NCBI GenBank assembly: GCA_048549915.1
Contig: JBLYYE010000010.1
Location: forward strand, 1 to 64,000
Direction: 5' to 3'
Length of the DNA: 64,000 nt
Source: LSUCC0057 sp048549915
GTDB taxonomy: Bacteria; Pseudomonadota; Gammaproteobacteria; Pseudomonadales; Porticoccaceae
Both the position numbers and the translations under genes were made by a program. The notes under the pieces are model-generated. The model was not told where the DNA came from and did not search any database. It worked only from the letters and a program-made list of their open reading frames with translations. Below, piece by piece: positions 27,083-35,638 of this stretch. Within the stretch, counting starts at the first letter, position 1; every line of letters begins with the position of its first letter.

Positions 27083-28024
27083 GTGTCACGCTTAATGGTC
27101 TTCTCTGGGAACGCCAACCCAGAACTCGCCCAAGAAATCGCCAATGTCTTGCATGTACCGCTTGGTAATGCCTTGGTCGATTTGTTTTCTGACGGCGAAA
27201 TTAATATTGAGATTCGCGAGAACGTGCGCGGCCACGACGTATTTGTCGTCCAACCCACCAGCTCTCCCACCAACCGCAATATTATGGAGCTGATCTTGAT
27301 GGTCGATGCGCTGCGCCGCGCCTCGGCTGGTCGCATCACTGCGGTTGTGCCTTATTTTGGTTACGCCCGCCAGGATCGTCGCGTGCGCTCTGTCCGCGTT
27401 CCCATCAGCGCCAAGGTCGTAGCCGACATGCTCTCAAATGCCGGTGTCGATCGGGTTCTGACCGTCGACTTGCACGCTGAGCAAATTCAAGGGTTTTTTA
27501 ACTGCACCGTTGATAACGTATACGGCTCTCCAGTGTTGCTAGATGATATCAAACGCTGCGCCTACCCCAATTTACAGGTGGTTTCACCTGATATTGGCGG
27601 TGTTGTGCGCGCCCGTGCTGTCGCCAAACAGTTGGATTGTGATCTGGCGATTATTGATAAACGTCGACCCAGTGCCAATGTCAGTGAAGTGATGAACCTC
27701 ATCGGTGAAGTTGAGGACCGCAGCTGCGTTTTGGTTGACGACATCGTCGATACCGCGGGCACACTCTGTAAAGCGGCGGACGCTCTGAAAGCCAAAGGTG
27801 CCACTCGTGTAGTCGCCTACGCTACACACGCCGTCCTCTCCGGCAAAGCCATTGAGAATATCAACAACTCACAGCTCGACGAGCTGGTAGTTGCCAACAG
27901 CATTCCACTCAGTGAAGCCGCCCGCGCTTGCAGCAAAATTCGCTCTCTAACACTTGGGCCACTTCTGGCTGAGTCGGTTCGCCGTATCAGTAATGAAGAA
28001 TCTATCAGCGCGATGTTTTTGTAA
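27083..28024 (+). CDS. prs: Ribose-phosphate pyrophosphokinase
   Basis: Makes PRPP from ribose-5-phosphate and ATP for nucleotide, His and Trp synthesis. The 313-residue form starts at GTG 27083 (MSRLMVFSGNANPELA), which matches the family N-terminus and has AGGA eight to eleven bases upstream. An ATG at 27065 would add six residues but has no Shine-Dalgarno sequence. Visible motifs are YFGYARQDRR, VDLHAEQIQGFF and the PRPP loop VLVDDIVDTAGTL near residue 213. It starts just after tRNA-Gln. Confidence 0.95.
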   Translation: MSRLMVFSGNANPELAQEIANVLHVPLGNALVDLFSDGEINIEIRENVRGHDVFVVQPTSSPTNRNIMELILMVDALRRASAGRITAVVPYFGYARQDRRVRSVRVPISAKVVADMLSNAGVDRVLTVDLHAEQIQGFFNCTVDNVYGSPVLLDDIKRCAYPNLQVVSPDIGGVVRARAVAKQLDCDLAIIDKRRPSANVSEVMNLIGEVEDRSCVLVDDIVDTAGTLCKAADALKAKGATRVVAYATHAVLSGKAIENINNSQLDELVVANSIPLSEAARACSKIRSLTLGPLLAESVRRISNEESISAMFL

Positions 28025-28039
28025 TATCGAGCTTAAAAA

Positions 28040-28059
28040 TTTGTGAGATCACTCACAAA
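28040..28059 (+). repeat. Inverted repeat between prs and rplY
   Basis: TTTGTGAG and CTCACAAA form a perfect 8-bp stem with an ATCA loop. No T-run follows, so it is not a standard terminator. It may act as an RNA processing or stability hairpin, or as an operator, upstream of rplY. Confidence 0.5.
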
Positions 28060-28133
28060 CACTGCCAATTTGGCGGATAACAATCCACTGCAGCTCTGGT
28101 CGCGGGGTGTGGTGGCTCAACAAGGAGACTACT

Positions 28134-28775
28134 ATGTCTACTGATTTTACTTTGCATGCAACCAGCCGTGAGGATACAGGGAAAGGTGCGAGCCGCCGCC
28201 TGCGTCGTCTGGCACAAGTGATCCCCGCAATTGTTTACGGTGGCACTAAAAAACCAGCGCAGATCAGCCTGGTACACAAAGATGTGCTTAAGTCGCTCGA
28301 AAACGAAGCGTTTTACTCGCATATTTTGTCATTAGAAATTGACGGCAAAGCCGAAGATGTCATCATCAAAGATATCCAGCGCCACCCCGCCAAACCGCAG
28401 ATTTTGCACATGGATTTCTTGCGCGTCAGCAAGTCTAAGCCTCTGCACACTAAAGTACCGCTGCACTTCATCAACGAAGAAAGCTGTGCCGGTGTTAAAA
28501 CCGATGGCGGCCTAATTGCACACACCATGACCGAGCTGGACATCACTTGTCTGCCGGCCAACCTGCCTGAGTACATTGAAGTAGACATGCTTGAAGTGCG
28601 CCTTGGCGATACAGTACACATCTCCGACCTTAAACTGCCCAAGGGCGTTGAATCAGTCGCACTGTCACACGGCGAAGACCACGATCTACCTGTTGCATCT
28701 GTACAGAAGACTCGTGCCAGCAGCGATGCTGAATCTGCCGACGCAGAAGCAGGCGAAGAGGCCAGCGAAGAGTAA
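28134..28775 (+). CDS. rplY: 50S ribosomal protein L25/Ctc form
   Basis: A 213-residue long-form L25 that binds 5S rRNA: an N-terminal L25 domain (TSREDTGKGASRRLRR near residue 8, IPAIVYGG near residue 30) followed by the C-terminal TL5/CTC beta domain and an acidic Ala/Glu tail (SADAEAGEEASEE). ATG 28134 has AAGGAG at optimal spacing; an in-frame ATG nine codons upstream is less likely. Confidence 0.95.
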   Translation: MSTDFTLHATSREDTGKGASRRLRRLAQVIPAIVYGGTKKPAQISLVHKDVLKSLENEAFYSHILSLEIDGKAEDVIIKDIQRHPAKPQILHMDFLRVSKSKPLHTKVPLHFINEESCAGVKTDGGLIAHTMTELDITCLPANLPEYIEVDMLEVRLGDTVHISDLKLPKGVESVALSHGEDHDLPVASVQKTRASSDAESADAEAGEEASEE

Positions 28776-28804
28776 TCCTCGCCCCTCGACACGAGGCCCC
28801 GACG

Positions 28805-29398
28805 TTGAACGGCTTGGTAAAATTGATTGTTGGCTTGGGTAATCCCGGCCAACAATATGACCAAACCCGCCACAACGCCGGGGCCGACTTCGTTTTGGCA
28901 CTGGCAAAACAGTGCGGTGTAGGAATGAAGAGCGAATCTAAGTACTTTGGCCTTACCGCCCAAGCACAAGTGGCAACACGGCAGGTTCGACTGCTGATTC
29001 CGACCACGTTTATGAACCGCAGCGGCAAGTCTGTCGCGGCGCTAGCTAATTTCTACCAGATCGCGCCCGAACAGATATTGATCGCTCACGATGAACTCGA
29101 TCTCGCCCCCGGCACAGCGCGCTTCAAGCATGCCGGCGGCCATGGCGGCCACAACGGCTTGCGCGATATCATCCCTGCGCTGGGTAACCAACGCAATTTT
29201 TACCGCTTGCGGATAGGTATAGGCCACCCTGGCCACGCCAGCAAAGTGAGCGGTTATGTACTCAGCAAGGCGCCGCAATCCGAGCAGCAGCTGATCGAAG
29301 AGAGCCTCGATAATGCCCTGCGCGCACTGCCGCTGGCACTCTCGGGCGACTGGGAAAAAGCAATGACACAACTGCACAGCAACACTGCGGCGCAGTAA
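28805..29398 (+). CDS. pth: Peptidyl-tRNA hydrolase
   Basis: Releases tRNA from prematurely dropped peptidyl-tRNA. The 197-residue protein shows LIVGLGNPGQQYDQTRHNAG, with the catalytic His in the last motif (near residue 23), TFMNRSGKSV near residue 70 and HDELDLAPGTARFK near residue 96. The start is a TTG at 28805 with GAGG nine bases upstream; no ATG precedes the conserved first strand. It lies between rplY and ychF, as in many gammaproteobacteria. Confidence 0.95.
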   Translation: MNGLVKLIVGLGNPGQQYDQTRHNAGADFVLALAKQCGVGMKSESKYFGLTAQAQVATRQVRLLIPTTFMNRSGKSVAALANFYQIAPEQILIAHDELDLAPGTARFKHAGGHGGHNGLRDIIPALGNQRNFYRLRIGIGHPGHASKVSGYVLSKAPQSEQQLIEESLDNALRALPLALSGDWEKAMTQLHSNTAAQ

Positions 29399-29427
29399 AT
29401 ACTTACATACTATTTGGAAAAGGCATT

Positions 29428-30519
29428 ATGGGATTTAATTGCGGAATTGTCGGTCTTCCCAACGTGGGCAAATCCACGCTTTTTAACGCGCTCACCAAAG
29501 CCGGGATTGAGGCGCAGAACTTCCCGTTCTGCACCATCGAGCCCAACACCGGCATTGTACCGATCCCCGACCCGCGCCAAGATGCCATCGCCGCCATTGT
29601 AAAACCCGAAAAAATCATCCCCACCGCGATGGAGTTTGTCGATATCGCCGGGCTGGTTGCGGGCGCCTCCAAAGGCGAAGGGCTCGGCAATAAATTTTTG
29701 GCCAATATCCGCGAAACTGACGCCATCGCCCATGTTGTGCGCTGCTTTGACGACCCCAACGTGATTCATGTCGAAGGTAAGATCAACCCGCAAAGCGATA
29801 TCGATGTTATTAACACCGAGCTGGCATTGGCAGACTTGGAAAGTGTCGAAAAGAGCTTGCAGCGAGTCGCCAAAATGGCCAAGGGGCAAGACAAAGAGGC
29901 GATAGCACTGAAGGCCGTACTAGAGATCATGTTGCCACACCTCAATGAAGCTAAGCCGCTGCGCTCACTGGGGCTCAGCGATGACCAGCTGAAAGTCGTG
30001 CGCTCGATGAATTTTCTCACCCTCAAACCGACTATGTATATCGCCAATGTCGACGAAGAGGGTTTTAGCGACAACTCCTATCTCGACCAAGTGACCGCTA
30101 TCGCCGCTGCCGAAGGCGCCGTAGTGGTACCGATCTGCAACAAATTAGAGGCCGAGATTTCCGAGCTGGCCGACGATGAGCGCGCCGAGTTCCTCGCCGA
30201 GATGGGCATGGATGAGCCCGGACTCAACCGCGTGATACGCGCAGGATACTCACTGCTAGGACTACAAACCTACTTCACCGCAGGGGTTAAAGAGGTGCGC
30301 GCTTGGACAGTGCCAGTCGGTGCCACTGCGCCACAAGCGGCCGGCAAGATACACACCGACTTTGAAAAAGGCTTTATTCGCGCCGAGGTGGTTGGCTACG
30401 ACGACTATATCGCCAACCAGGGTGAGAGCGGCGCCAAAGAATCTGGCAAATGGCGCCTTGAAGGCAAAGAGTACATTGTTGCCGACGGTGATATCGTCCA
30501 CTTCCGCTTCAACGTCTAA
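29428..30519 (+). CDS. ychF: Redox-regulated ATPase YchF (Obg family)
   Basis: A universally conserved P-loop protein that hydrolyses ATP and associates with ribosomes. The 363-residue protein has G1 GLPNVGKST near residue 8, the G2 region FPFCTIEPNTG, G3 FVDIAGLVAGASKGEGLG near residue 68 and a C-terminal TGS domain (EVRAWTVP, KGFIRAEVV, YIVADGDIVHFRFNV). The G4 element is NVDE instead of NKxD, as expected for this ATP-preferring protein. Confidence 0.95.
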   Translation: MGFNCGIVGLPNVGKSTLFNALTKAGIEAQNFPFCTIEPNTGIVPIPDPRQDAIAAIVKPEKIIPTAMEFVDIAGLVAGASKGEGLGNKFLANIRETDAIAHVVRCFDDPNVIHVEGKINPQSDIDVINTELALADLESVEKSLQRVAKMAKGQDKEAIALKAVLEIMLPHLNEAKPLRSLGLSDDQLKVVRSMNFLTLKPTMYIANVDEEGFSDNSYLDQVTAIAAAEGAVVVPICNKLEAEISELADDERAEFLAEMGMDEPGLNRVIRAGYSLLGLQTYFTAGVKEVRAWTVPVGATAPQAAGKIHTDFEKGFIRAEVVGYDDYIANQGESGAKESGKWRLEGKEYIVADGDIVHFRFNV

Positions 30520-30527
30520 TCGCCAAT

Positions 30528-31430
30528 ATGGCGCTTACCGGTAATTGGCGGCTCGGCCTGGCACTGGCCGCCACTACCGCCACGCTGTGGGGACTGCTGC
30601 CCATCGCTTTAAAAGGTCTACTCAATGCCGTAGACCCTTACACCGTCACTTTTTTTCGCTTCTTTTTCTCGGCACTGGCGCTCCTGCCGTGGGTCTTATT
30701 GCGCGGCGAACTGCCCAGCCGAGCGCAACTCAAACCGCGCAACCGAATATTGCTGGTGTGTGCTGCGATATTTCTCTGCGCCAACTATATCGGGTACCAG
30801 CTCGGCCTCAACCGAATCACCCCCGAAGCCGCTCAAGTGACGATACAGGCCGCTCCGATGCTGCTGTTGCTGGCTGGCATCTGGCTTTTTGATGAGCCTT
30901 TTACGCTGCGTCAGTGGCTCTCTGCTGCACTCTTTGTTACTGGGCTCGGGCTTTTTTTTCACCATCGCCTCTTCGAAGTATTCAGCGATGTCAGCCACTA
31001 CGGCACTGGCATCTGGATCATTTTACTGGCCGCAGCACTGTGGACCGGCTACGCCATCTCACAAAAAATGATGGTCGGCCAATTTAGCGCCCAATTCAGT
31101 ATGTTAGTGTTTTGCACCATCGGCTCGCTGGTATTTGCGGTACCCGCCGACTTCAGCACACTGGCCGCTCTCAACAGCCAACAGTGGCTACTGCTTATCT
31201 TTGCTGGAGCCAATACCTTAATCGCCTACGGTGCTTTCGCAGAGGCGCTCAACCATACCGAGGCCTCGCGCGTCAGCGCCATTCTTACGCTGACACCCCT
31301 GATCACCGTTAGCGTTGTCCATCTTTTTCCCTTTCCCGGTGTCGTAGTCGAATCGCTCGACGAACTCTCTCTGGTCGGCGCCCTCATGGTTGTCTTGGGC
31401 TCTATGGGTGCCGCTCTGCTGCGTCGCTAA
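30528..31430 (+). CDS. EamA/DMT superfamily transporter
   Basis: A 300-residue membrane protein with ten hydrophobic segments in two EamA repeats (first GLALAATTATLWGLLPIALKG, second YGTGIWIILLAAALWTGYAI). DMT proteins export metabolites such as amino acids; the substrate is unknown. It begins eight bases after ychF and may be co-transcribed with it. Confidence 0.88.
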   Translation: MALTGNWRLGLALAATTATLWGLLPIALKGLLNAVDPYTVTFFRFFFSALALLPWVLLRGELPSRAQLKPRNRILLVCAAIFLCANYIGYQLGLNRITPEAAQVTIQAAPMLLLLAGIWLFDEPFTLRQWLSAALFVTGLGLFFHHRLFEVFSDVSHYGTGIWIILLAAALWTGYAISQKMMVGQFSAQFSMLVFCTIGSLVFAVPADFSTLAALNSQQWLLLIFAGANTLIAYGAFAEALNHTEASRVSAILTLTPLITVSVVHLFPFPGVVVESLDELSLVGALMVVLGSMGAALLRR

Positions 31431-31525
31431 GTATTACCACACTGCAATAGCCACAATAACCGCGAGTTGTAACACCTTGCACTCAACGCTACATTTAGTA
31501 ACTCTTTGTTGTGGGTAAATGCGTT

Positions 31526-32779
31526 ATGCGTCATCAACCGATTCTAGTCACATTGCGTCGCCGGCTGCTGATGCCGCTACTGCTGATTGCCGCCGCCATC
31601 CTTGTCATCGTTCAGCTGCAAGTGCCCGGCGGTATCGCTGGGGCCGCGACTATGTGGCGAGCTATCAGTGGCGACTTAATCGTAACAGCGCATGCTGATG
31701 ACGCTACCGCCAGTCTCAATACGCCCGACAATGTAGAGATAGCTCTCTACGCTGAAGATTTAGTCATGCCGCGCTTTATGGTGGCTACCGCATCAGGCTC
31801 TCTGATTGTCGCCCACACCACCACCGGCGAAATACGTTTACTCCGCGATAGTAACGGGGACAACCGCGCAGACAACCAAACTGTATTGCTAGCAAACCTA
31901 GATACCCCGCAGGGATTAGTATTAGACAACCACCAGCTGTTCTTCAGTGAAGCCAATAGAATTAATCGTGTGACTCTAGATCCCAAAACTGCTCTGCCAC
32001 TGGAGAAGCCAGTGACGCTGATCGATCAGCTGCCGGCGGGCAGCCCATTCTGGAGCCATAACACTAAACCACTGGGCTTGTCGCCCAACGGCCGTCTCCA
32101 CTACACCATCGGTTCACCCTGCAACGCCTGCCGCCCTGAGGATCCACGTTTTTCGACGATGGAGTCTATTGAGCCAGACGGCAGTGACCGACAAACTGTC
32201 GCCACGGGCCTGCGCAACAGTATCGGAATGGATTGGACGCCCTGGTCGGGCCAACTCTACGCCACCGAAAACGCCCGCGATCTACTCGGTGACAACCTCC
32301 CCAACGATGAGCTTAACCTCATTGAGCAAGGCGCATTTTATGGCTGGCCCTACTTTTATAGCGATGCCCGATTGCGCGGTCTGCACCGCAACACCACGGT
32401 GCGCGACAGCGATCACCGCGATATCGACATCAGCCATCTACCAGAACCGACCGCGCCAGCCTTTGCCTTCAATGCCCACAACGCCCCGCTCGGCATTCAT
32501 TTTTTGCGCCATTCCAACTGGGCCCAAGCGGGCTACCCGCGCACTGCCTTGGTAGCGCTGCACGGCTCCTGGAACCGCTCACAATTAGATGGCTATAAAG
32601 TTGTGGCACTGCAGTGGGATGATGACGGTCGCATTACCGCCAGCGACTTCATCACTGGGTTTCTCAGCGCAGAGGGTATTATCGGCCGCCCCACCGCTTT
32701 TGCCGAAGACCGTCACGGCAACGTTTATCTCAGCGATGATGGCGGCGGGCGTATTTACAAAATTTCTCTAGCAGAATAA
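31526..32779 (+). CDS. Sorbosone dehydrogenase-like beta-propeller protein
   Basis: A 417-residue exported or membrane-anchored protein with one N-terminal hydrophobic helix (RRLLMPLLLIAAAILVIVQL) and a six-bladed propeller of the GDH/sorbosone dehydrogenase type. Features include IGSPCNAC, TGLRNSIGMDWTP, LPNDELNLIEQGAFYGWPYF and ALVALHGSWNRS. Family members can be PQQ-dependent sugar or aldose dehydrogenases, but binding of PQQ cannot be shown from sequence alone. ATG 31526 is preferred over the GTG five codons upstream. Confidence 0.8.
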   Translation: MRHQPILVTLRRRLLMPLLLIAAAILVIVQLQVPGGIAGAATMWRAISGDLIVTAHADDATASLNTPDNVEIALYAEDLVMPRFMVATASGSLIVAHTTTGEIRLLRDSNGDNRADNQTVLLANLDTPQGLVLDNHQLFFSEANRINRVTLDPKTALPLEKPVTLIDQLPAGSPFWSHNTKPLGLSPNGRLHYTIGSPCNACRPEDPRFSTMESIEPDGSDRQTVATGLRNSIGMDWTPWSGQLYATENARDLLGDNLPNDELNLIEQGAFYGWPYFYSDARLRGLHRNTTVRDSDHRDIDISHLPEPTAPAFAFNAHNAPLGIHFLRHSNWAQAGYPRTALVALHGSWNRSQLDGYKVVALQWDDDGRITASDFITGFLSAEGIIGRPTAFAEDRHGNVYLSDDGGGRIYKISLAE

Positions 32780-32801
32780 CCGCACCAGAACGCTCAGAGT
32801 C

Positions 32802-32830
32802 TTGACAAAACGCCCCAGTGCCGCGAAAAT
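32802..32830 (+). promoter_or_regulatory. Sigma-70 promoter for tRNA-Met
   Basis: A perfect -35 TTGACA (32802-32807), a 17-bp spacer and a -10 GAAAAT (32825-32830) are followed by a GC-rich discriminator (GCGCGCCC), typical of stable-RNA promoters under stringent control. Transcription would start about 35 bases before the tRNA. Confidence 0.65.
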
Positions 32831-32870
32831 GCGCGCCCTGTGGCTGTTCTGCCACGGCGTCTTTTGTAGT

Positions 32871-32947
32871 GGCTACGTAGCTCAGCTGGTTAGAGCACAG
32901 CATTCATAATGCTGGGGTCGGTGGTTCAAGTCCACCCGTAGCTACCA
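32871..32947 (+). tRNA. tRNA-Met (anticodon CAT, elongator type)
   Basis: A 77-nt cloverleaf with encoded CCA: acceptor GGCTACG/CGTAGCT (first pair G-U), D arm with AGCTCAGCTGGTTAGAGC, anticodon stem CAGCA/TGCTG with loop TTCATAA, T arm GGTGG/CCACC, discriminator A. It closely resembles the E. coli elongator tRNA-Met and lacks the three G-C anticodon-stem pairs of initiator tRNA. Confidence 0.96.
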
Positions 32948-33266
32948 GACATACCTATGATTCTCTTTCAATCAAATACCTCAACCTTCCAAACAAGCTC
33001 ATATTTTTAAGCTTCTGCTTTCTTATTATTAAAATCCGAGGGACATAGTTCTTGCAGAAAAAATTACTTAGTCAAACAGAGTCCGAAGCGAGATAAATTC
33101 CGCTCTAAACTGAATGACGACGTCAAGATCGTGCCTTGTGAAAAATTGATGCAAGCTTCAATCTGTGCTAATTTGAACAAATTAATATGCTAGCTTCAAA
33201 GATTTTAATTGGCCGCAATCACCGCTTACGGCAAAAAAACACCCCGAACAACCTCGGAGAGGTCTG
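32948..33266. other. AT-rich intergenic region, left edge of an atypical island
   Basis: No coding frame or RNA gene is supported. Composition becomes clearly more AT-rich immediately after tRNA-Met and stays so to about 35,640. No attL/attR-type direct repeat of the tRNA 3' end was found on reading, and no integrase is present. Confidence 0.6.
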
Positions 33267-34196
33267 ATGTTACATAAAACCATTAAACTAATTGGTAGGT
33301 TGGGGTTCCTAACCGTACTTCTGTCCCCTCTTACAGCAATTTCCATGCCTGATTTACCTATTATTGCAATTACCTCTATTAAAGCGCCAATCAATCAAAA
33401 CTATGGCGGCAGAAGAGTGAATGCAAAAGAAGCCAACTTCCAAACAATGCTAGAAACCCAGATGACTCAAGTAGGGCGCTTTACAATTATTGAACGTAAC
33501 CGCGTTGATGAGATACTCGCTGAACAAGGCTTAAATAACGAGTTTGGTGATAGCGCCACCGCCAGTGGACAATTTAACGTTGCAGGTGTTGATTACCTTG
33601 TATATGGCGCCATTACAAAGCTCGGCCAACGTGAGCAAGCACTCTCAACAGGCAGCTTCAAATCTGCTTCACTTATAACAGAGTTTAGCGTTGATATTAA
33701 AGTAGTTGACGCGTCTTCAGGAGAAGTCCGCAAGGCAAAAAGCGTGGAAGTACAAAGTAAAACAGCTAGCGGGATGTCAACCGGATCATTCGGAAGTATT
33801 AAAGGAAATGGCGATCCACTGGCCGATATCCAGCGGATAGCCGCAAAAAAAGTTGCCGCGCTCATTGCTACAAGTATCTTCCCGATTGAAGTAGTAAAAG
33901 GCGGTAGTACTGTTTATTTAAACTATGGAAGTGCCATTCTTGATAAGGGCGATATTGTAGATGCTTTCAGGCCAGGTGAGGAGTTAATCGACGAAACCAC
34001 AGGGATAAATCTTGGGTCTGAAGAAGAATTCGTGGGCAAACTCGAAATTTATGAGGTAAACGACAAGTTCAGTAAGGCTAAGTTGATAAGTGGGATGAAC
34101 CCATCAAAAGGAAGCTTGATACGTATCATCAAAAAAGCGACGGAATCTACTAAATCAACAGGCCAGAACAGCGAAAAACGCGGCAGAAAAATTTAA
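33267..34196 (+). CDS. Secreted CsgG/HfaB-like protein, first of a tandem pair
   Basis: A 309-residue protein with a signal peptide (hydrophobic LGFLTVLLSPLTAI, no lipobox). The CsgG-like domain has FQTMLETQMTQVGRFTIIERNRVDEILAEQGL near residue 50 and GVDYLVYGAITKLG near residue 107. A C-terminal beta-rich part (VYLNYGSAILDKGDIVDAF) resembles FlgT-type tails. CsgG forms an outer-membrane secretion channel for curli, but this protein lacks the lipid-anchor Cys, so a periplasmic role is more likely. No curli genes adjoin. Base composition is much richer in A+T than the flanking housekeeping genes, suggesting transfer. Confidence 0.75.
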   Translation: MLHKTIKLIGRLGFLTVLLSPLTAISMPDLPIIAITSIKAPINQNYGGRRVNAKEANFQTMLETQMTQVGRFTIIERNRVDEILAEQGLNNEFGDSATASGQFNVAGVDYLVYGAITKLGQREQALSTGSFKSASLITEFSVDIKVVDASSGEVRKAKSVEVQSKTASGMSTGSFGSIKGNGDPLADIQRIAAKKVAALIATSIFPIEVVKGGSTVYLNYGSAILDKGDIVDAFRPGEELIDETTGINLGSEEEFVGKLEIYEVNDKFSKAKLISGMNPSKGSLIRIIKKATESTKSTGQNSEKRGRKI

Positions 34197-34208
34197 AGGA
34201 AAAAAACA

Positions 34209-35174
34209 ATGAAACGTACAAATAAAATTTTAAAAAAATTAACTTTATTAATTTTAATTTCAATTGCTTTTACTGCACAAGCTGCTAATAAACCTATAGT
34301 AGCGGTTGGGACTTTTGAAAGTTCATTTAATAACTATGATACAAGAAATATACAAACTGCAATTGAGACCGCACTTTCGAAAACTCAGAAATTTTCTTTG
34401 ATGGAGCGGGGGCGACTAGACCAACTTCTTGCAGAACAGGGCATGAGTGCTAGTGGCATTGTAAATGGTGCGAACCAGTATGGTGGGTTTGACGGTGTAG
34501 ATTATCTCATTTACGGTCGTGTAACTCAGCTAGGTTTAGAGTCAAAAAGTCTTCTGATTATGAATGCATGTGAAGCACAATTTGGCCTTGATGTACGCGT
34601 TGTTGATGTAAGGACAGGTGAGATTCGCCTTAGTGAGACGCTCCAAGACGATGATCAAGTAAACACTTCAGATGTGGAGTCAAACCCATGCTACGGAATT
34701 GACATTGCTGCATTTGATAATCTGACAGCAAAATCGGCAAGAAACCTAGCCGAAAGATTAACTCAAAATTTATTTCCAGTTAAGATTGCAAAAGTTTCAT
34801 CTGACGAGGTTTATCTTAATTATGGGAAAGGGTTTTTAGATAAGGGCGAACTGCTAAAAGTTGTCAGTCTAGGAGACGGCTTTGAAGATCCTGACACCGG
34901 GGAAATTATAGGAGCCGAGGAAGAACTTCGTGCGGTTGTACAAGTTACCTCACTGCGACCCAAATATTCAGTAGCCAAAATAGTCCTTAAAGATGGCCCT
35001 TTAAATATTGGTGATGTCGCAAATAGAGTGAGCAAAAAATCCCAAAAATCTATCGATAAAGTGGTAAAAAACTGCCAAAAGAAAATAGAATTATTGAAAA
35101 AAGCATGCCGTAAAGAAGGCTCCAAATGCGAGAAAGCTCGCGACAAAAAGTTAGCTGCATGTTCTTTAACCTAA
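34209..35174 (+). CDS. Secreted CsgG-like protein, second of the pair, with a Lys/Cys-rich tail
   Basis: A 321-residue paralogue of the preceding gene, 12 bp downstream with AAAGGA before the ATG. It has a signal peptide (LTLLILISIAFTAQA), FSLMERGRLDQLLAEQGM near residue 66, GVDYLIYGRVTQLG near residue 97, and the same C-terminal module (VYLNYGKGFLDKGELLKVV). It differs in paired Cys in the core (MNACEAQ, SNPCYGI) and a basic Cys-bearing C-terminus (KNCQKKIELLKKACRKEG then KCEK and ACSLT), probably disulfide-bonded in the periplasm. The function is unknown. Confidence 0.75.
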   Translation: MKRTNKILKKLTLLILISIAFTAQAANKPIVAVGTFESSFNNYDTRNIQTAIETALSKTQKFSLMERGRLDQLLAEQGMSASGIVNGANQYGGFDGVDYLIYGRVTQLGLESKSLLIMNACEAQFGLDVRVVDVRTGEIRLSETLQDDDQVNTSDVESNPCYGIDIAAFDNLTAKSARNLAERLTQNLFPVKIAKVSSDEVYLNYGKGFLDKGELLKVVSLGDGFEDPDTGEIIGAEEELRAVVQVTSLRPKYSVAKIVLKDGPLNIGDVANRVSKKSQKSIDKVVKNCQKKIELLKKACRKEGSKCEKARDKKLAACSLT

Positions 35175-35191
35175 AACAAAAAATCATATCT

Positions 35192-35216
35192 ATGCCCAGA
35201 ATACCTGGGCATTTTT
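35192..35216 (+). terminator. Rho-independent terminator after the CsgG-like pair
   Basis: An 8-bp perfect stem ATGCCCAG/CTGGGCAT with loop AATAC, whose 3' T begins a run of five Ts. It lies 18 bases after the stop of the second CsgG-like gene and supports a two-gene operon. Confidence 0.85.
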
Positions 35217-35638
35217 AAATCCTAAAGTTATTGCTCTTGCAGTATTTTGATAATTACCTAATTAAAAACACGAGGTATAAAAAATAATCTATTCATTACC
35301 CGCCGAGCTTCTTAAATATAGTATTTGCCAGGTAATGTACTAACCTACGCCTCAAGAATTAAATCTGCTTATCTGCCTAAATACACATAGGATGTAATAA
35401 AAACCTTTGAAAGCCGTTTTATTCAAACTTCCTCTGTCCACAAAGAGTACGCAAATATACCCAGCTGAAAAATCATTTATTAATTTAGCTTTATTAGCAC
35501 CTAGTCAATATGATTAGAAAGCTTACCGCGAATGGCTTTAAACTATATAACCCTCCACTCGCTGACATACCATTTCTGGCACACTGTCGCAGCCATCTCA
35601 TTGCAAAACATGCACCCAAGATACCGGTAGGCTAGCGT
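35217..35638. other. AT-rich intergenic region
   Basis: About 420 bp without a supportable gene. It continues the low-GC composition of the CsgG-like pair. Several short A/T tracts could serve as promoters for the downstream hydrolase, but no clear -35/-10 pair stands out. Confidence 0.5.
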
